A DNA stretch of 64,000 nt from Gemmatimonadota bacterium (GTDB lineage: Bacteria; Gemmatimonadota; Gemmatimonadetes; Longimicrobiales; Gaopeijiaceae), in the NCBI GenBank assembly GCA_007121455.1, contig SKKN01000011.1, forward strand, positions 1 through 64,000, read 5' to 3'. Positions 49,211 through 58,581 of this stretch are shown here, piece after piece. The number at the start of each line of letters is the position of its first letter. Position 1 is the stretch's first letter. The notes under the pieces were generated by a model. It was given only the letters and a program-made list of their open reading frames with translations, searched no databases and was not told where the DNA came from. Position numbers and translations under genes: made by a program.

Positions 49211-51841
49211 ATGACATTCGAACAGATCGCTCCGCTTCTCCTCGGCCTGGGGCTCATGGCCTCCTGCGCTCCAGAACCTCCTCCCGATCTTTCGGAGGAC
49301 GGGATCTCACGCGCCCTCGCCACCCACCGCGAGGCGACGCTCACCGATGTACGCTACCAGATCGAGCTCCGCGTGCCGGAACGCCGGAGCGAGGCCCTCA
49401 CGGGGCGGGTCGTCGTCCGCTTCCACTGGGACGATTCACGCGGTCTGCCCGTCGTGCTCGATCTCCAGGAACCGGAGGAGCGGGTGCGTGCGCTCAGGGT
49501 CAACGGGGTCGAGGCGGAGTGGAGTGCGGAGAACAACCACATCGTTCTCACGCCGGACCAGCTCCAAGCGGATGAAGAAAATGAAGTGGAGATCGAGGTC
49601 CTCGCCGGGGACGGCTCCCTGAACCGGCAAGAGGAGTTTCTCTACACCCTCTTCGTTCCCGACCGGGCGCACCACGCGCTCCCCCTCTTCGATCAGCCGG
49701 GGCTGAAAGCCCGCTTCAGCCTGATGCTCGAGGTGCCGACCGAATGGGCCGCGGTCGCGAACGGCCCGCTCCGGGAGGAGTATGCCTCCGAGGGTGGAGG
49801 CCGGATCCTTCGCTTCGAGGAAACGGAGCCGATCTCAACGTACCTCTTCGCATTCGCGGCGGGGCACTTCGAGCTCGTCACGCGGGAGGTCGGGGGCCGT
49901 ACGATGACCCTCTATCACCGGGAGACCGACTCGGACCGCGTGAAGCGGAACCTGGATGCGATCTTCGAGCTGCATCAGACGGCGGTCGACTGGATGGAGG
50001 AGTACACGGGAGCGAGCTACCCCTTCGCGAAGCTCGACTTCGTTGCGGTGCCGGACTTTCAGTACGGGGGGATGGAGCACCCCGGAAAGATCCTCTATCG
50101 TGCAGCGAACCTCTTCCTCGAGGAGTCCGCGACCCACGTCCAGGAGCTCGGCCGGGCGAGCCTCATCGCCCACGAGACGGCGCACATGTGGTTCGGGAAC
50201 CTCGTCACCCATCCCTGGTTCGACGACGTCTGGATGAAGGAGGTCTTCGCGAACTTCATGGCGGCCCGCATCGTCCATCCCTCCTTCCCCGACGTGGACC
50301 ACGATCTTCGGTTCGTCCTCTCCCACCACCCTCGGGCGTACGCGGTGGACCGGAGCCTCGGCGCGCACCCGATCCGGCAGGAGCTCGGAAACCTGATCGA
50401 GGCGGGGACACTCTATGGCCCGATCGTCTACCAGAAGGCGCCGGTGGTGATGCGGCAGCTCGAAGCCCTGGTGGGTGAAGAAGCCTTCCGCGAGGGCCTC
50501 CGCCTCTACCTCGACCGGTACGCATACGGGAACGCGAGCTGGACCGACCTCGTGGAGATCTTCGACCCGCTCCACCCGGTGGACCTCGAGGAGTGGAGCC
50601 GCGTCTGGGTGCTCGAGGGAGGCCGGCCGGACGTGTCGGTGGCGTGGGAGGAGACGGCAGTGGGGGAGGAGGGCGATGCGCGGATCCGTGCCCTGCGGCT
50701 CCGGCAGACCGATCCTGCGAATCGGGGCCGAGCGTGGCCGCAGCGTCTGGAGCCCGTGGTGGGAGCGGCAGGCGGCCTCGTCCACCTCGAAGTGGATGTC
50801 CTGCAGGAGGAAGCTGTCGTATCGGCCGCGGAGGGGCTTCCGGTCCCCGACTTCGTCCTCCCGGATGCCTCCGGGATTGGGTACGCAGGGTTCCGTCTCG
50901 ACCGCCGGAGTCGGGAATACCTCCTGGAGCATCTTCCCGGTGTGCCCGAAGCCCGGATTCGCGCTGCGGGGCACCTCGCGCTGTGGGACGAGTTTCTCGA
51001 AGGAAGGGTCGCGGCGGAGGAGCTCCTCTTCCTCCTCATAGCGTCGCTCGAGGACGAGGAGGACCTGATCGTGGATGAGGTTCTCTCCCACCTCCGCACG
51101 CTGTGGTGGCTCTTTCTCGACGAGGGAGAGCGGGAGGCCCGTGCGGATGACCTCGAGCGGCGGCTCTGGGACCTCGTCGAGGAGGCGGACGAGACGGCGA
51201 GGAAGGCGCAGTACTTCCGGGCGCTCCGGAGCGTCTTTGTGACGGAGGAGACGGGCGCCCGCTTCGCGGGTCTGCTTGCCGGGGAGGGGAGAATCCGGGG
51301 GTTTCCGCTGACGGAATCCGAGCGGACGGACCTCGCCTTCGCCCTCGCGATCCGGGAGGTGGACGGGTGGGAGGCGATCCTCGACGAGGAGGAGGGCCGG
51401 ATCCAGAACCCCGACCGCGTGGAGCGCTTCCGGTATCTCCGTCCCTCCGTGAGCGACGATCCCGCCGTCCGAGAGGCCTTCTTCGAGCTTTTGCGCGAGC
51501 GGGAGAGCCGGAGCCGGGAGGGTTGGGTCTCGACCGGACTCGCGCATCTCAACCACCCGCTCCGGCGGGAGCATGCGCAACGCTTCGTCCGACCGGCGCT
51601 CGAGATGATGGAGGAGATCCAGCGGACCGGGGACATCTTCTTCCCGCAGCAGTGGATCGGCGCCGTGTTGAGTGGCCATGCGAGCCCGGAGGTCGCGGAA
51701 GAGGTGCTGGCGTTTCTCGCGGAGGAGCCGCGGCTTCCGGAGAGGCTCGAGCAGAAGGTGCTTCAGGCCTCGGATCTTCTCTTCCGCGCGAGCGGCGCGG
51801 AGCCTTCGACGACCGGGTCCGGGGAAGGGGCCGGGCGATGA
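49211..51841 (+). CDS. M1-family aminopeptidase (aminopeptidase N type), lipoprotein
   Basis: 876 aa. The short signal peptide ends in LMASC (Cys19), so the enzyme is a cell-envelope lipoprotein. The zinc site is HETAHMWFGNLVTHPWFDDVWMKEVFANF (His321, Glu322, His325, Glu about 344). The exopeptidase loop is YGGMEHPGKIL, equivalent to GAMEN. TRUE M1 features include LFVPDRAHHALPLFDQPGLKARFSL before the active site and a helical C-terminal domain of about 350 residues. The ATG at 49211 is the first in-frame start before the signal peptide. The stop overlaps the HEAT-cyclophilin gene by 4 bases, so both are likely cotranscribed exported proteins. Role: removal of N-terminal residues from peptides outside the cytoplasm. 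Confidence 0.93.
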   Translation: MTFEQIAPLLLGLGLMASCAPEPPPDLSEDGISRALATHREATLTDVRYQIELRVPERRSEALTGRVVVRFHWDDSRGLPVVLDLQEPEERVRALRVNGVEAEWSAENNHIVLTPDQLQADEENEVEIEVLAGDGSLNRQEEFLYTLFVPDRAHHALPLFDQPGLKARFSLMLEVPTEWAAVANGPLREEYASEGGGRILRFEETEPISTYLFAFAAGHFELVTREVGGRTMTLYHRETDSDRVKRNLDAIFELHQTAVDWMEEYTGASYPFAKLDFVAVPDFQYGGMEHPGKILYRAANLFLEESATHVQELGRASLIAHETAHMWFGNLVTHPWFDDVWMKEVFANFMAARIVHPSFPDVDHDLRFVLSHHPRAYAVDRSLGAHPIRQELGNLIEAGTLYGPIVYQKAPVVMRQLEALVGEEAFREGLRLYLDRYAYGNASWTDLVEIFDPLHPVDLEEWSRVWVLEGGRPDVSVAWEETAVGEEGDARIRALRLRQTDPANRGRAWPQRLEPVVGAAGGLVHLEVDVLQEEAVVSAAEGLPVPDFVLPDASGIGYAGFRLDRRSREYLLEHLPGVPEARIRAAGHLALWDEFLEGRVAAEELLFLLIASLEDEEDLIVDEVLSHLRTLWWLFLDEGEREARADDLERRLWDLVEEADETARKAQYFRALRSVFVTEETGARFAGLLAGEGRIRGFPLTESERTDLAFALAIREVDGWEAILDEEEGRIQNPDRVERFRYLRPSVSDDPAVREAFFELLRERESRSREGWVSTGLAHLNHPLRREHAQRFVRPALEMMEEIQRTGDIFFPQQWIGAVLSGHASPEVAEEVLAFLAEEPRLPERLEQKVLQASDLLFRASGAEPSTTGSGEGAGR

Positions 51842-53961
51842 CGAGGGCGAGGGCGGGGAGGGCAGGGGTTCTCTGGATCGTCGTCGGCTTCCTGCTTCCT
51901 GTAGGCGGCTGCGATCGAGCGGCGGGGCCGGAGTCGATCCCGTGGGACCCGCCGAGGCTCGCGGCTCCGGACGGCCTTCTGGAGGAGGATCGGCTTCAGG
52001 AGGTGGTCGATCTCCAGGTCGCGCGGGACGGGGACGCGCTCCGGGCGCTTCTCTCGGACCCGTCCGGCGCGGTGCGTGCGCGGGCCGCATTCGCCCTCGC
52101 CTCGGTTCAGGATCCGGCGGCGCTCACCGAACTCGCCGCTCTCAGCGGGGACCCCGATCCTGACGTGCGGAAGGCTGCGGCCTTCGCGATCGGGCGACTG
52201 GACGGTGCGGACCTTCCACGCGAGGAGCTCTCCCTCCCGCTCCTCGAGGCGCTCGCCGGCGAGGATGATCCCTCCGTCCGCCTCGGGATCGTGGAAGCCC
52301 TCGGCCTCGCGGGCGATGCGACCGCGCTCTCTGCTCTGGTGGAGGGGGTCCCTGCGTCGGACCGAGCGATGGAGGCCGCTCGCACTCTGGCTGTGAGTCG
52401 CCTGGGCATCCACGAGCTGGAGCACCCGGAGCTTCCCCGGTTCCTCGCCGAGCGGCTGCGTCACGACGATCCCGCGGTCCGAAAGAATGCCGCGTACTAC
52501 TTCGGGCGGGCCGCGATCCCCGATCCGTGGGCGCCCGTCGCGGACGACGTCCGAGAGGCGCTCGACGGCTATGCGATGGACGACCCGGCCGCGATGCACC
52601 TGCTCGTCGGGCTCTGGCAGCTCCAGGAGCCGGCGGACCGGGGCCGGGCGGCGTGGTGGCTGGAGGAGGCACGGGATTGGCGGATCCGCGTCAATGCCGC
52701 CCGCACCTTCGACGCCTCCGCCTGGCTCGAGGACGAGCGGGCCCGGGATGCCGTTTTCCGCGCCCTCGACGACCCTTCGATCCAGGTGGCGCTCGCCGCG
52801 GCCGAGGCGCTCGCTTCCCCCTTTTCTCTGCCGCCCGATGTTCTCGAGCGGGCCCGGGAGTGGATCGAGCGCAATCCGGACCGCTGGCCCGTCGCCGCAC
52901 CCTTTCTGGACGCCCTGGTCCTGGCGGGAGAACAGGCGTTCGTGCTGAGGTGGGGCGAGGAGGTGAGTCAGGCGCACCCACTCGCCCGAGTCCCGGTCCT
53001 GAGAGCGCTCGCCATGGCGCAGGGGGAGGATGCGGACCGGTTCCTCTTCGAGGCCGCGCGCTCCGAGGACCCCATTGTCCGAGGGCAGGCCGTGGCCGTG
53101 CTCCGGGGCCGGTGGAGAGGGGCACGGGACATGGACGAGCTCGAGCTCTACTACGGCACCTTCGCGGACGCTGTCCGGAGTGGAGAGCCCTATGCGCTCA
53201 TGGAGGGAGCGGAGGCGCTGAAGCACCCGAGCTTTCACGCGTTCGGGTCCCTCGACGTCATGGAGGAGGCCTACCGGGAGCACCGGCCCCGCGGAGTCTC
53301 CCCCCGCGCGCTCGGTGAGCTCCTCGTGGGTCTCGGCGAGTCGGGGGATCCTGACCGGGCCGGAGTGCTCGAGGAGGCGTGGGAGGACGAGAATCCGGTG
53401 ATCCGGGCGCACGCCGCGCTCGGCCTCCAGATGCTGATCGGTCAGGACCTCCCCCTCACCACGCCGGAAGAGGCGATCCCGATCCGTCCCGTGGAGTGGG
53501 CCTCCCTCCAGGAATGGGGCTCCCGACCCCGCCTCGTGCTCGAGACGGACCGGGGTCGGGTCGTGCTCCGGCTCGCCGCCGAGGAGGCCCCTCAGACCGT
53601 GAGCGGGCTCCTCCACCTCGCCGAGCAGGGGCGCTTCGACGGCACGCGATTCCATCGCGTCGTCCCCAATTTCGTGGCCCAGGGAGGGGACGTGGGGGAG
53701 GGGGACGGTCTGGGCGGTCCCGGCTTCCGGGTCCGGACGGAGCTCACCCGCATCCCCTTCGTGCGCGGCACCGTCGGGATGGCGAGCTCGGGCAGGGACA
53801 CCGAGGGCTCGCAGTTCTACCTTGCCCACTCGGCCCAACCGCACCTCGAGGCGGGCTACGCAGCGGTGGGATGGGTGGAGGAGGGCATGGAGGTGGTGGA
53901 TCAGCTCCGGGAGGGTGACCGAATCCGGGAGGCGAGGCCGGAGCGGGCCGGAGGGGGGTGA
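51838..53961 (+). CDS. Lipoprotein with HEAT repeats fused to a cyclophilin-type peptidyl-prolyl isomerase
   Basis: 707 aa. The signal peptide ends in LPVGGC (Cys about 25). About 50-545 consists of HEAT-like helical repeats (GAVRARAAFALASVQDPAALTELAAL, DPDVRKAAAFAIGRLDG, DDPAVRKNAAYYFGRAAIPD, IVRGQAVAVLRGRWRGARDM). From about 563 it is a cyclophilin: LVLETDRGRVVLRLAAEEAPQTVSGLLHLAEQG, FDGTRFHRVVPNFVAQGGD, IPFVRGTVGMASSGRDTEGSQFYLAHSAQPHLE and GYAAVGWVEEGMEVVDQL. The catalytic Arg and Gln/Phe positions in FHRVVPNFVAQGG are kept. A membrane-anchored folding helper with a repeat scaffold is a reasonable reading. It overlaps the aminopeptidase and EamA genes by 4 bases each. Confidence 0.88.
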   Translation: MTRARAGRAGVLWIVVGFLLPVGGCDRAAGPESIPWDPPRLAAPDGLLEEDRLQEVVDLQVARDGDALRALLSDPSGAVRARAAFALASVQDPAALTELAALSGDPDPDVRKAAAFAIGRLDGADLPREELSLPLLEALAGEDDPSVRLGIVEALGLAGDATALSALVEGVPASDRAMEAARTLAVSRLGIHELEHPELPRFLAERLRHDDPAVRKNAAYYFGRAAIPDPWAPVADDVREALDGYAMDDPAAMHLLVGLWQLQEPADRGRAAWWLEEARDWRIRVNAARTFDASAWLEDERARDAVFRALDDPSIQVALAAAEALASPFSLPPDVLERAREWIERNPDRWPVAAPFLDALVLAGEQAFVLRWGEEVSQAHPLARVPVLRALAMAQGEDADRFLFEAARSEDPIVRGQAVAVLRGRWRGARDMDELELYYGTFADAVRSGEPYALMEGAEALKHPSFHAFGSLDVMEEAYREHRPRGVSPRALGELLVGLGESGDPDRAGVLEEAWEDENPVIRAHAALGLQMLIGQDLPLTTPEEAIPIRPVEWASLQEWGSRPRLVLETDRGRVVLRLAAEEAPQTVSGLLHLAEQGRFDGTRFHRVVPNFVAQGGDVGEGDGLGGPGFRVRTELTRIPFVRGTVGMASSGRDTEGSQFYLAHSAQPHLEAGYAAVGWVEEGMEVVDQLREGDRIREARPERAGGG

Positions 53962-54896
53962 TCCGGTTCTCGGTGGGCCTCCGTTACATGGTGGGGGCCG
54001 CCTTCTTCTTTTCGGTGATGAGCCTCTTCGTGAAGGGAGCCGGACAGCGGCTTCCCACGATGGAGGTGGTTCTTGCCCGATCCGTCATCACCCTCGTCAT
54101 CACCCTGGCCGTCCTCCGGGCTCGTGGTGTGTCCCCATGGGGGAGGGAGCGGAAGCTCCTCCTCGGGCGAGGTGCGCTCGGGTTCGTCGCGCTTTCCTGC
54201 TTCTACTTCGGCGTGATCCACCTGCCGCTGGCGGACGCCACGGTGATCCAGTACACGAACCCCGTCTTCACCGCGCTCCTGGCGGCGCTCCTGATATCGG
54301 AGCGGATCGGACGGGTGGAGGTGGGGCTCGTCGTGGCCTCCCTCGGGGGCGTCGTGCTCATGGCCCGGCCCACCTTCCTCTTCGGGGGGGAGGGGGGTCT
54401 GGATCCCCTTGCGGTCACGGTCGCCCTCGCCGGCGCCGTCTTCAGCGCCGCCGCCTACGTTTCCGTTCGGCGGCTCGCACGGACGGAGGACCCGTGGGTG
54501 ATCGTCTTCTACTTCGCCCTCGTGAGCACGATCGCCTCCGCACCGATGGCTGCCCCGGTCTACATCCATCCCGTGGGATGGGAGTGGGGCCTCCTCCTCG
54601 GCGTCGGCGTTTCGACCCAGCTCGGTCAGGTCTTTCTCACCCAGGGGCTCCGGAGGGAGCGGGCGGGGCGCGCGATGGCCGTGGGCTACCTCCAGATCGT
54701 CTTCGCCGCGCTCTGGGGCCTTCTCTTCTTCTTCGAAGTCCCCGATCGCTGGACCGTGGCGGGGGCCCTCGTGATCGTGCTCTGCACGTACCTGATCGCC
54801 CGGATCCGGGCCCCGGGCTCGGACGCAGGAGCCGGCGGAGGGGAGGGGGCCGTGGAGCCGGAGATCGGTCGGGCGAGTCCGGGTCGGGGGGGCTAA
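53958..54896 (+). CDS. EamA/DMT-superfamily permease
   Basis: 312 aa, GTG start overlapping the previous stop. Ten predicted membrane segments in two EamA repeats: FFFSVMSLFVKGAGQRLPTMEVVLARSVITLVIT and FGVIHLPLADATVIQYTNPVFTALLAALLISERI in the first half. VALAGAVFSAAAYVSVRRLART and LTQGLRRERAGRAMAVGYLQIVFAALWGLLFFFEVPDRW lie in the second. Substrate unknown. The polar C-terminal tail (about 285-312, Gly/Glu-rich) is extra. Being third in an operon with an aminopeptidase and a foldase may be incidental; a role in amino-acid export is only a guess. Confidence 0.9.
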   Translation: MIRFSVGLRYMVGAAFFFSVMSLFVKGAGQRLPTMEVVLARSVITLVITLAVLRARGVSPWGRERKLLLGRGALGFVALSCFYFGVIHLPLADATVIQYTNPVFTALLAALLISERIGRVEVGLVVASLGGVVLMARPTFLFGGEGGLDPLAVTVALAGAVFSAAAYVSVRRLARTEDPWVIVFYFALVSTIASAPMAAPVYIHPVGWEWGLLLGVGVSTQLGQVFLTQGLRRERAGRAMAVGYLQIVFAALWGLLFFFEVPDRWTVAGALVIVLCTYLIARIRAPGSDAGAGGGEGAVEPEIGRASPGRGG

Positions 54897-54943
54897 GTAT
54901 CGACGGCATCGACGCTTGCGTGCGCGTGCGCATTCCAGCCGAG

Positions 54944-54973
54944 TTGAACGGAAGGCGGGCTCCAGGGTAGCTG
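54944..54973 (+). promoter_or_regulatory. Likely promoter of the PD40-type lipoprotein gene
   Basis: TTGAAC (54944-54949), an 18-base spacer and TAGCTG (54968-54973) lie 70 bases before the ATG at 55044. It fits the TTGAnn-N17/18-TAGnTn form found at other genes in the window. Confidence 0.5.
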
Positions 54974-55043
54974 GGGCGGGGTGAAGCTGGACCGGAGGCC
55001 GTTCTTCCGGCGGCTTCTCAACGTGTCTCACTCCAGGAGAACC

Positions 55044-56006
55044 ATGCGAAGCGAATCCACACGAAATGTCGTCACCACTCTCGCGCTTATCCCGCTGCTG
55101 GTCCTCATCGGCTGTGACGAGCCGGGCCCGGACGAGCCCGAGCCGGAGGCGATCCCCGGCGTCGCCCTTCCCGAGGCAGGGGAGCCGGAGCCCTTCCTGC
55201 CCGGAATTCTGGACGTCGAGGGGGAGGTCCGACGCGTTGCGTTCCATCCTTCGGGGGAACGGATCTACGTCGCGCATCAGCCGGATCCGGCTCAGCCCCC
55301 ATCGTTGCACACCTCGGAGTGGGATGGGGAGAGCTGGAGCCCGCTCGCCCCCGCCCGCTTCACCGATGAGACCGAGGACGTGTCGCCGTTCGTCTCCCAC
55401 GACGGCCAGTACCTCCTCTTCTCCTCCTTCCGGCCGCACGACGATGCGGCGGTGGCGGACGAAAGCATCTGGACCGCGCAGTGGGATCCCGAGCTCGAGG
55501 AATGGATGGATCCGTGGGCCCTCCCCACGGTGAACTCGCCGACATGGGACGGCGCGCCTTCGCTGGCGGCGAACGCGAACCTCTATTTCTCTTCCTTCCG
55601 TGAGGGGCCTGCGGAGGGACGCGACATCTATATTGCGCCGTTCGAGGATGCGAACTGGTCGATTCCGGAGCCTCTCGGGGAGGCCGTGAATTCAGGCGCC
55701 GATGACGTGGATCCATGGGTCTCGCTCGACGAGCGCTTTCTCCTCTTCGCTTCGAACCGTGACGGCGCCTGGAACCTCTACGTCTCGTACCGGGATGAGG
55801 CTTTGGACGAGTGGAGCGAGGCGGAGTCCCTCGACGTCCTGAACACCGAAGTGGACGAGTACGCCCCCACGCTCTCTCCGGACGGGGAGTACCTGATCTT
55901 CAACCGGGGCTCGAACGAGGTTCTCTGGATTGCCGTTTCCGACGCCGGGATCCGCTCCCCCACCTCGGCGCAGCCCGAGGACGGGGAGAGCGACGCCGGA
56001 GCCTGA
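55044..56006 (+). CDS. PD40/WD40-type beta-propeller lipoprotein
   Basis: 320 aa. The signal peptide ends in the lipobox VLIGC (Cys about 24). Repeated TolB-like PD40 blades follow: VSPFVSHDGQYLLFSSFRPH, DGAPSLAANANLYFSSFREG, VDPWVSLDERFLLFASNRDG and YAPTLSPDGEYLIFNRGSNE. These are the PDG-type motifs of exported propellers, often in sensory or scaffold roles. AGGAGA lies five bases before the ATG. An intrinsic terminator follows, so it is probably monocistronic. Ligand and function unknown. Confidence 0.85.
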   Translation: MRSESTRNVVTTLALIPLLVLIGCDEPGPDEPEPEAIPGVALPEAGEPEPFLPGILDVEGEVRRVAFHPSGERIYVAHQPDPAQPPSLHTSEWDGESWSPLAPARFTDETEDVSPFVSHDGQYLLFSSFRPHDDAAVADESIWTAQWDPELEEWMDPWALPTVNSPTWDGAPSLAANANLYFSSFREGPAEGRDIYIAPFEDANWSIPEPLGEAVNSGADDVDPWVSLDERFLLFASNRDGAWNLYVSYRDEALDEWSEAESLDVLNTEVDEYAPTLSPDGEYLIFNRGSNEVLWIAVSDAGIRSPTSAQPEDGESDAGA

Positions 56007-56036
56007 CCGGAAGCATCCGCCCCCCCTGCTTCATCG

Positions 56037-56077
56037 AGGAGCGTCGCCGGATCGCCCGGCGACGCTCCTTTCTCTTC
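56037..56077 (+). terminator. Intrinsic terminator after the PD40 lipoprotein gene
   Basis: AGGAGCGTCGCCGG (56037-56050) pairs fully with CCGGCGACGCTCCT (56056-56069), with a 5-base loop, and is followed by TTCTCTT. A 14-pair stem with a pyrimidine-rich T-containing tail is a good rho-independent terminator. Confidence 0.85.
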
Positions 56078-56142
56078 ATCACGGTTTTCCGTTCGTGAAT
56101 GGCGTTATCCTGCGTTGATGCCGCTATCAGTAGGATGAGGAG

Positions 56143-56170
56143 TTGACAACCTTCGGTCTTGGTTTACACT
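56143..56170 (+). promoter_or_regulatory. Promoter of the TetR-efflux operon
   Basis: TTGACA (56143-56148), a 16-base spacer and TACACT (56165-56170) place the transcript start at about 56177-56178, i.e. at or one base before the TetR ATG. The mRNA is therefore predicted to be leaderless. Confidence 0.6.
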
Positions 56171-56177
56171 GTTCACC

Positions 56178-56969
56178 ATGGCGATTCAAAGAGAAAAGAT
56201 CCTCTCCTGCGCGTCCGAACTCTGCCTGAGCGAGGGTGTCGACGCCTTCTCCATGCGGAAGCTGGCGCGTGCCGTCGGGGTCACCGCTCCTGCACTCTAC
56301 CGTCACTACGAGAGCAAGGAGGAGGTGCTGCTCGACGTGGTGAACGAGGCGTACCGGCTCCACATGGAGTACCTCTCCGGCGCGCTCGTCGGAGCGACTC
56401 CCCTGGAGCGATTCGAGCTCGCGGGTCAGGCGTACCTGAACTTCGCGATGGAGCACCCTCGCTTCTACGAACTCCTCTTTACGTACGCGGAGGTTCTCGG
56501 ACTGGAGGAGATCCCGGAGGGCACGCTCGCTCGCGCGCGGGCCGCGGGGCACTTCTGGCAGGACCGAGTCCGGGAGCTGATGGCCGCGGGGCTCCTCGAG
56601 GAAGGGGACCCGGACCAGGTGTCCGCGACGATGTGGGCCTTCGCTCATGGGCTGATCTCCCTGTACCTGCGTCGCCTCCTTCCCCTCCGAGAGGACGACT
56701 TCCGTGACTTCGTGGACGTCGCCTTCAGTCGCCTGATGTGCGGCCTCGCGACGGAGGAGTTCGCGGCGGGCATCAAGGCGGAGATGGCGGTTGCGGGGCT
56801 CGAGGAGAAGCTGTCCGGTGCGCTTCAGCCCAAGGTGATCGCAGAGCGCAAAGGGGGAGGGGCAGGGGGGGAGAACAGTGGCCACGGGGGAGCGGGAGAC
56901 GGGGGACCCCGGACGGCGCATCGCGTCGATCCGAACTCGCCCGAAACTTGGGGCACGGGGGCTTCGTAG
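56178..56969 (+). CDS. TetR-family transcriptional regulator
   Basis: 263 aa. The N-terminal HTH is typical TetR: REKILSCASELCLSEGVDAFSMRKLARAVGVTAPALYRHYESKEEVLLDVVNEAY. The C-terminal part (about 65-200, PRFYELLFTYAEVLGL...VSATMWAFAHGLISLYLRRLLP) is a helical ligand domain like TetR_C regulators of efflux pumps. About 45 residues at the end (KGGGAGGENSGHGGAGDGG...) are low-complexity. It lies directly upstream of tolC-hlyD-RND genes on the same strand and is expected to repress them and itself. No Shine-Dalgarno precedes the ATG, consistent with a leaderless transcript. Confidence 0.9.
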   Translation: MAIQREKILSCASELCLSEGVDAFSMRKLARAVGVTAPALYRHYESKEEVLLDVVNEAYRLHMEYLSGALVGATPLERFELAGQAYLNFAMEHPRFYELLFTYAEVLGLEEIPEGTLARARAAGHFWQDRVRELMAAGLLEEGDPDQVSATMWAFAHGLISLYLRRLLPLREDDFRDFVDVAFSRLMCGLATEEFAAGIKAEMAVAGLEEKLSGALQPKVIAERKGGGAGGENSGHGGAGDGGPRTAHRVDPNSPETWGTGAS

Positions 56970-57070
56970 AGGATGGGCCTGGAGGGGGGAGCATCGCGCC
57001 CCGAACCGGAAAATGGATAATGGATTCAGACGATCGATACGGTGGAGGAACGAGCCATGGGAACGAGGTC

Positions 57071-58543
57071 ATGATCGGACGGGGCGCGGTGGTGAGGATC
57101 CTTTTGGTTCTGGTGGCGGGAATGCCCGCCCTCCTCGCAGGAAGTAACGTGGCGGGGCAGGAGCGCGTGGAGGGGCAGGAGCGGGAGCCCCTCACCCTTT
57201 CGGAAGCGGTCGGGCGCGCGCTCGATCGGAACCGCGAGATCGATGAGGCCCGCTGGGGCCTTCGCCAGGCCGAGGACCAGGTCTCCGAAGCGTGGGGCGA
57301 GGTCTACCCGCGGATCGATCTCTCGACCACGTACACCCGGAACCTGACTCCCGCGGTGAGCTTCCTTCCCGCGATCTTCTTCGACCCGGGGGCGGACCCG
57401 GATGACCTGATGCGCGTCCAGTTCGGAGCGGAGAACCAGTGGTCCGGGCAGGTTCAGTTCCAACAGCCGCTTTTCGAAGCCCGCGCCTTCATCGGCGTGG
57501 GCGCTGCGGGACGGTACGAATCGCTCCAGGAAGAGGTCCTGCGCGGTCGCACCCACGAGGTGATCACGGGTGTGCGGACCCGGTTCTACGATCTCCTGCT
57601 GGCGCAGGAGCACGCCCGCCTTCTCGAGGAATCCCTCCGGCGGGTGCAGGAGTCCCTGGGGGAGACCGAAGCGCTCTACCGGGCCGGGCTCACCTCCGAG
57701 TACGAGGTGCTCCGGCTCGAGGTGGAGTTGGCGAACCTCCGTCCGGACCTGAGGAGGGCCGAGAACACCTACGCGCAGGCCCGCCGCGAACTGGCGCTCG
57801 AGCTCGACATGGAGGAGCCGGAGTCGATCCGGGTCGCCGGGTCCCTTGCAGAGATGGACCTCGAGAACCCCGGGTCGAACGGGGCGGAGAACCGGGCCAT
57901 CCTCGAGTTCTCCGGGGTGAACGGGGCGAGCGAGGCGGAGCTCGAGCAACTCATCCAGGACGCATACGCCACCAGTTCGCGGGTCCGCCAGGTGGAGGCG
58001 AACGAGGAGCTTCGGCACGCCGAGTACCGGGTGGAGCAGTCGGAGTACCTCCCTCGTATCTCTCTCTTCGGTAACTACGAGGTGCTGGCCCAGCACGACG
58101 GGAGCCCGGAATTCTTCGGCTCGAGCGCTCAACGGGGATATGCCCGAAACGTCGGCATCACGGTGAGCGTGCCTCTCTTCACGGGGCGCCAGCGGTCGGC
58201 ACGGGTGAGCCGGACCCGGGCCGCGGTCCGGGAGGCGCGGATCGAGACGGAGCTCGCGCGGGAGCGTGCGGCGCTCGATGTCCGGAACCTCGTCGAGCAG
58301 GTCGAGGAGTCCCGGATTCGCGCGGAGGGTCAGTCGCTTGCGGTGCGGCAGGCGCGGCGCGGCTACGACATCGCCTCTGCCGAATTCCGCGAGGGAACCG
58401 TGAGCCACCTCGAGCTCACGGACGCGGAGGTGGCGCTCCGCCAGAGCGAGTTCAACTATGCGGAAGCGGTCCACGACTACCTCAGTAGTCGCGCCCGCCT
58501 CGACGAGGCGGTGGGCCGCGTACCGATGGTGGACGCGTTTTGA
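57071..58543 (+). CDS. TolC-family outer-membrane efflux protein
   Basis: 490 aa with the start used here. The signal peptide (MIGRGAVVRILLVLVAGMPALLAG) precedes two OEP repeats: LTLSEAVGRALDRNREIDEARWGLRQAEDQVSEAWGEVYPRIDLS begins the first, and RQVEANEELRHAEYRVEQSEYLPRISLFGNYE begins the second. AGLTSEYEVLRLEVELANLRPDL and EGTVSHLELTDAEVALRQSEFNYAEAVHDYL are the characteristic coiled-coil helices. It forms the outer-membrane duct of the tripartite pump with the next two genes. The start is not sure: an ATG at 57020 is an alternative. Confidence 0.92.
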   Translation: MIGRGAVVRILLVLVAGMPALLAGSNVAGQERVEGQEREPLTLSEAVGRALDRNREIDEARWGLRQAEDQVSEAWGEVYPRIDLSTTYTRNLTPAVSFLPAIFFDPGADPDDLMRVQFGAENQWSGQVQFQQPLFEARAFIGVGAAGRYESLQEEVLRGRTHEVITGVRTRFYDLLLAQEHARLLEESLRRVQESLGETEALYRAGLTSEYEVLRLEVELANLRPDLRRAENTYAQARRELALELDMEEPESIRVAGSLAEMDLENPGSNGAENRAILEFSGVNGASEAELEQLIQDAYATSSRVRQVEANEELRHAEYRVEQSEYLPRISLFGNYEVLAQHDGSPEFFGSSAQRGYARNVGITVSVPLFTGRQRSARVSRTRAAVREARIETELARERAALDVRNLVEQVEESRIRAEGQSLAVRQARRGYDIASAEFREGTVSHLELTDAEVALRQSEFNYAEAVHDYLSSRARLDEAVGRVPMVDAF

Positions 58544-58581
58544 CCCCGGCCGTCGGATCCCCGCACGGGGGACGCATCCCA

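Noticed and set aside
49835-52090. 751-codon minus-strand frame
   Set aside because: It is antisense to the aminopeptidase, which has an intact zinc motif, lipobox and coupling to the next gene.
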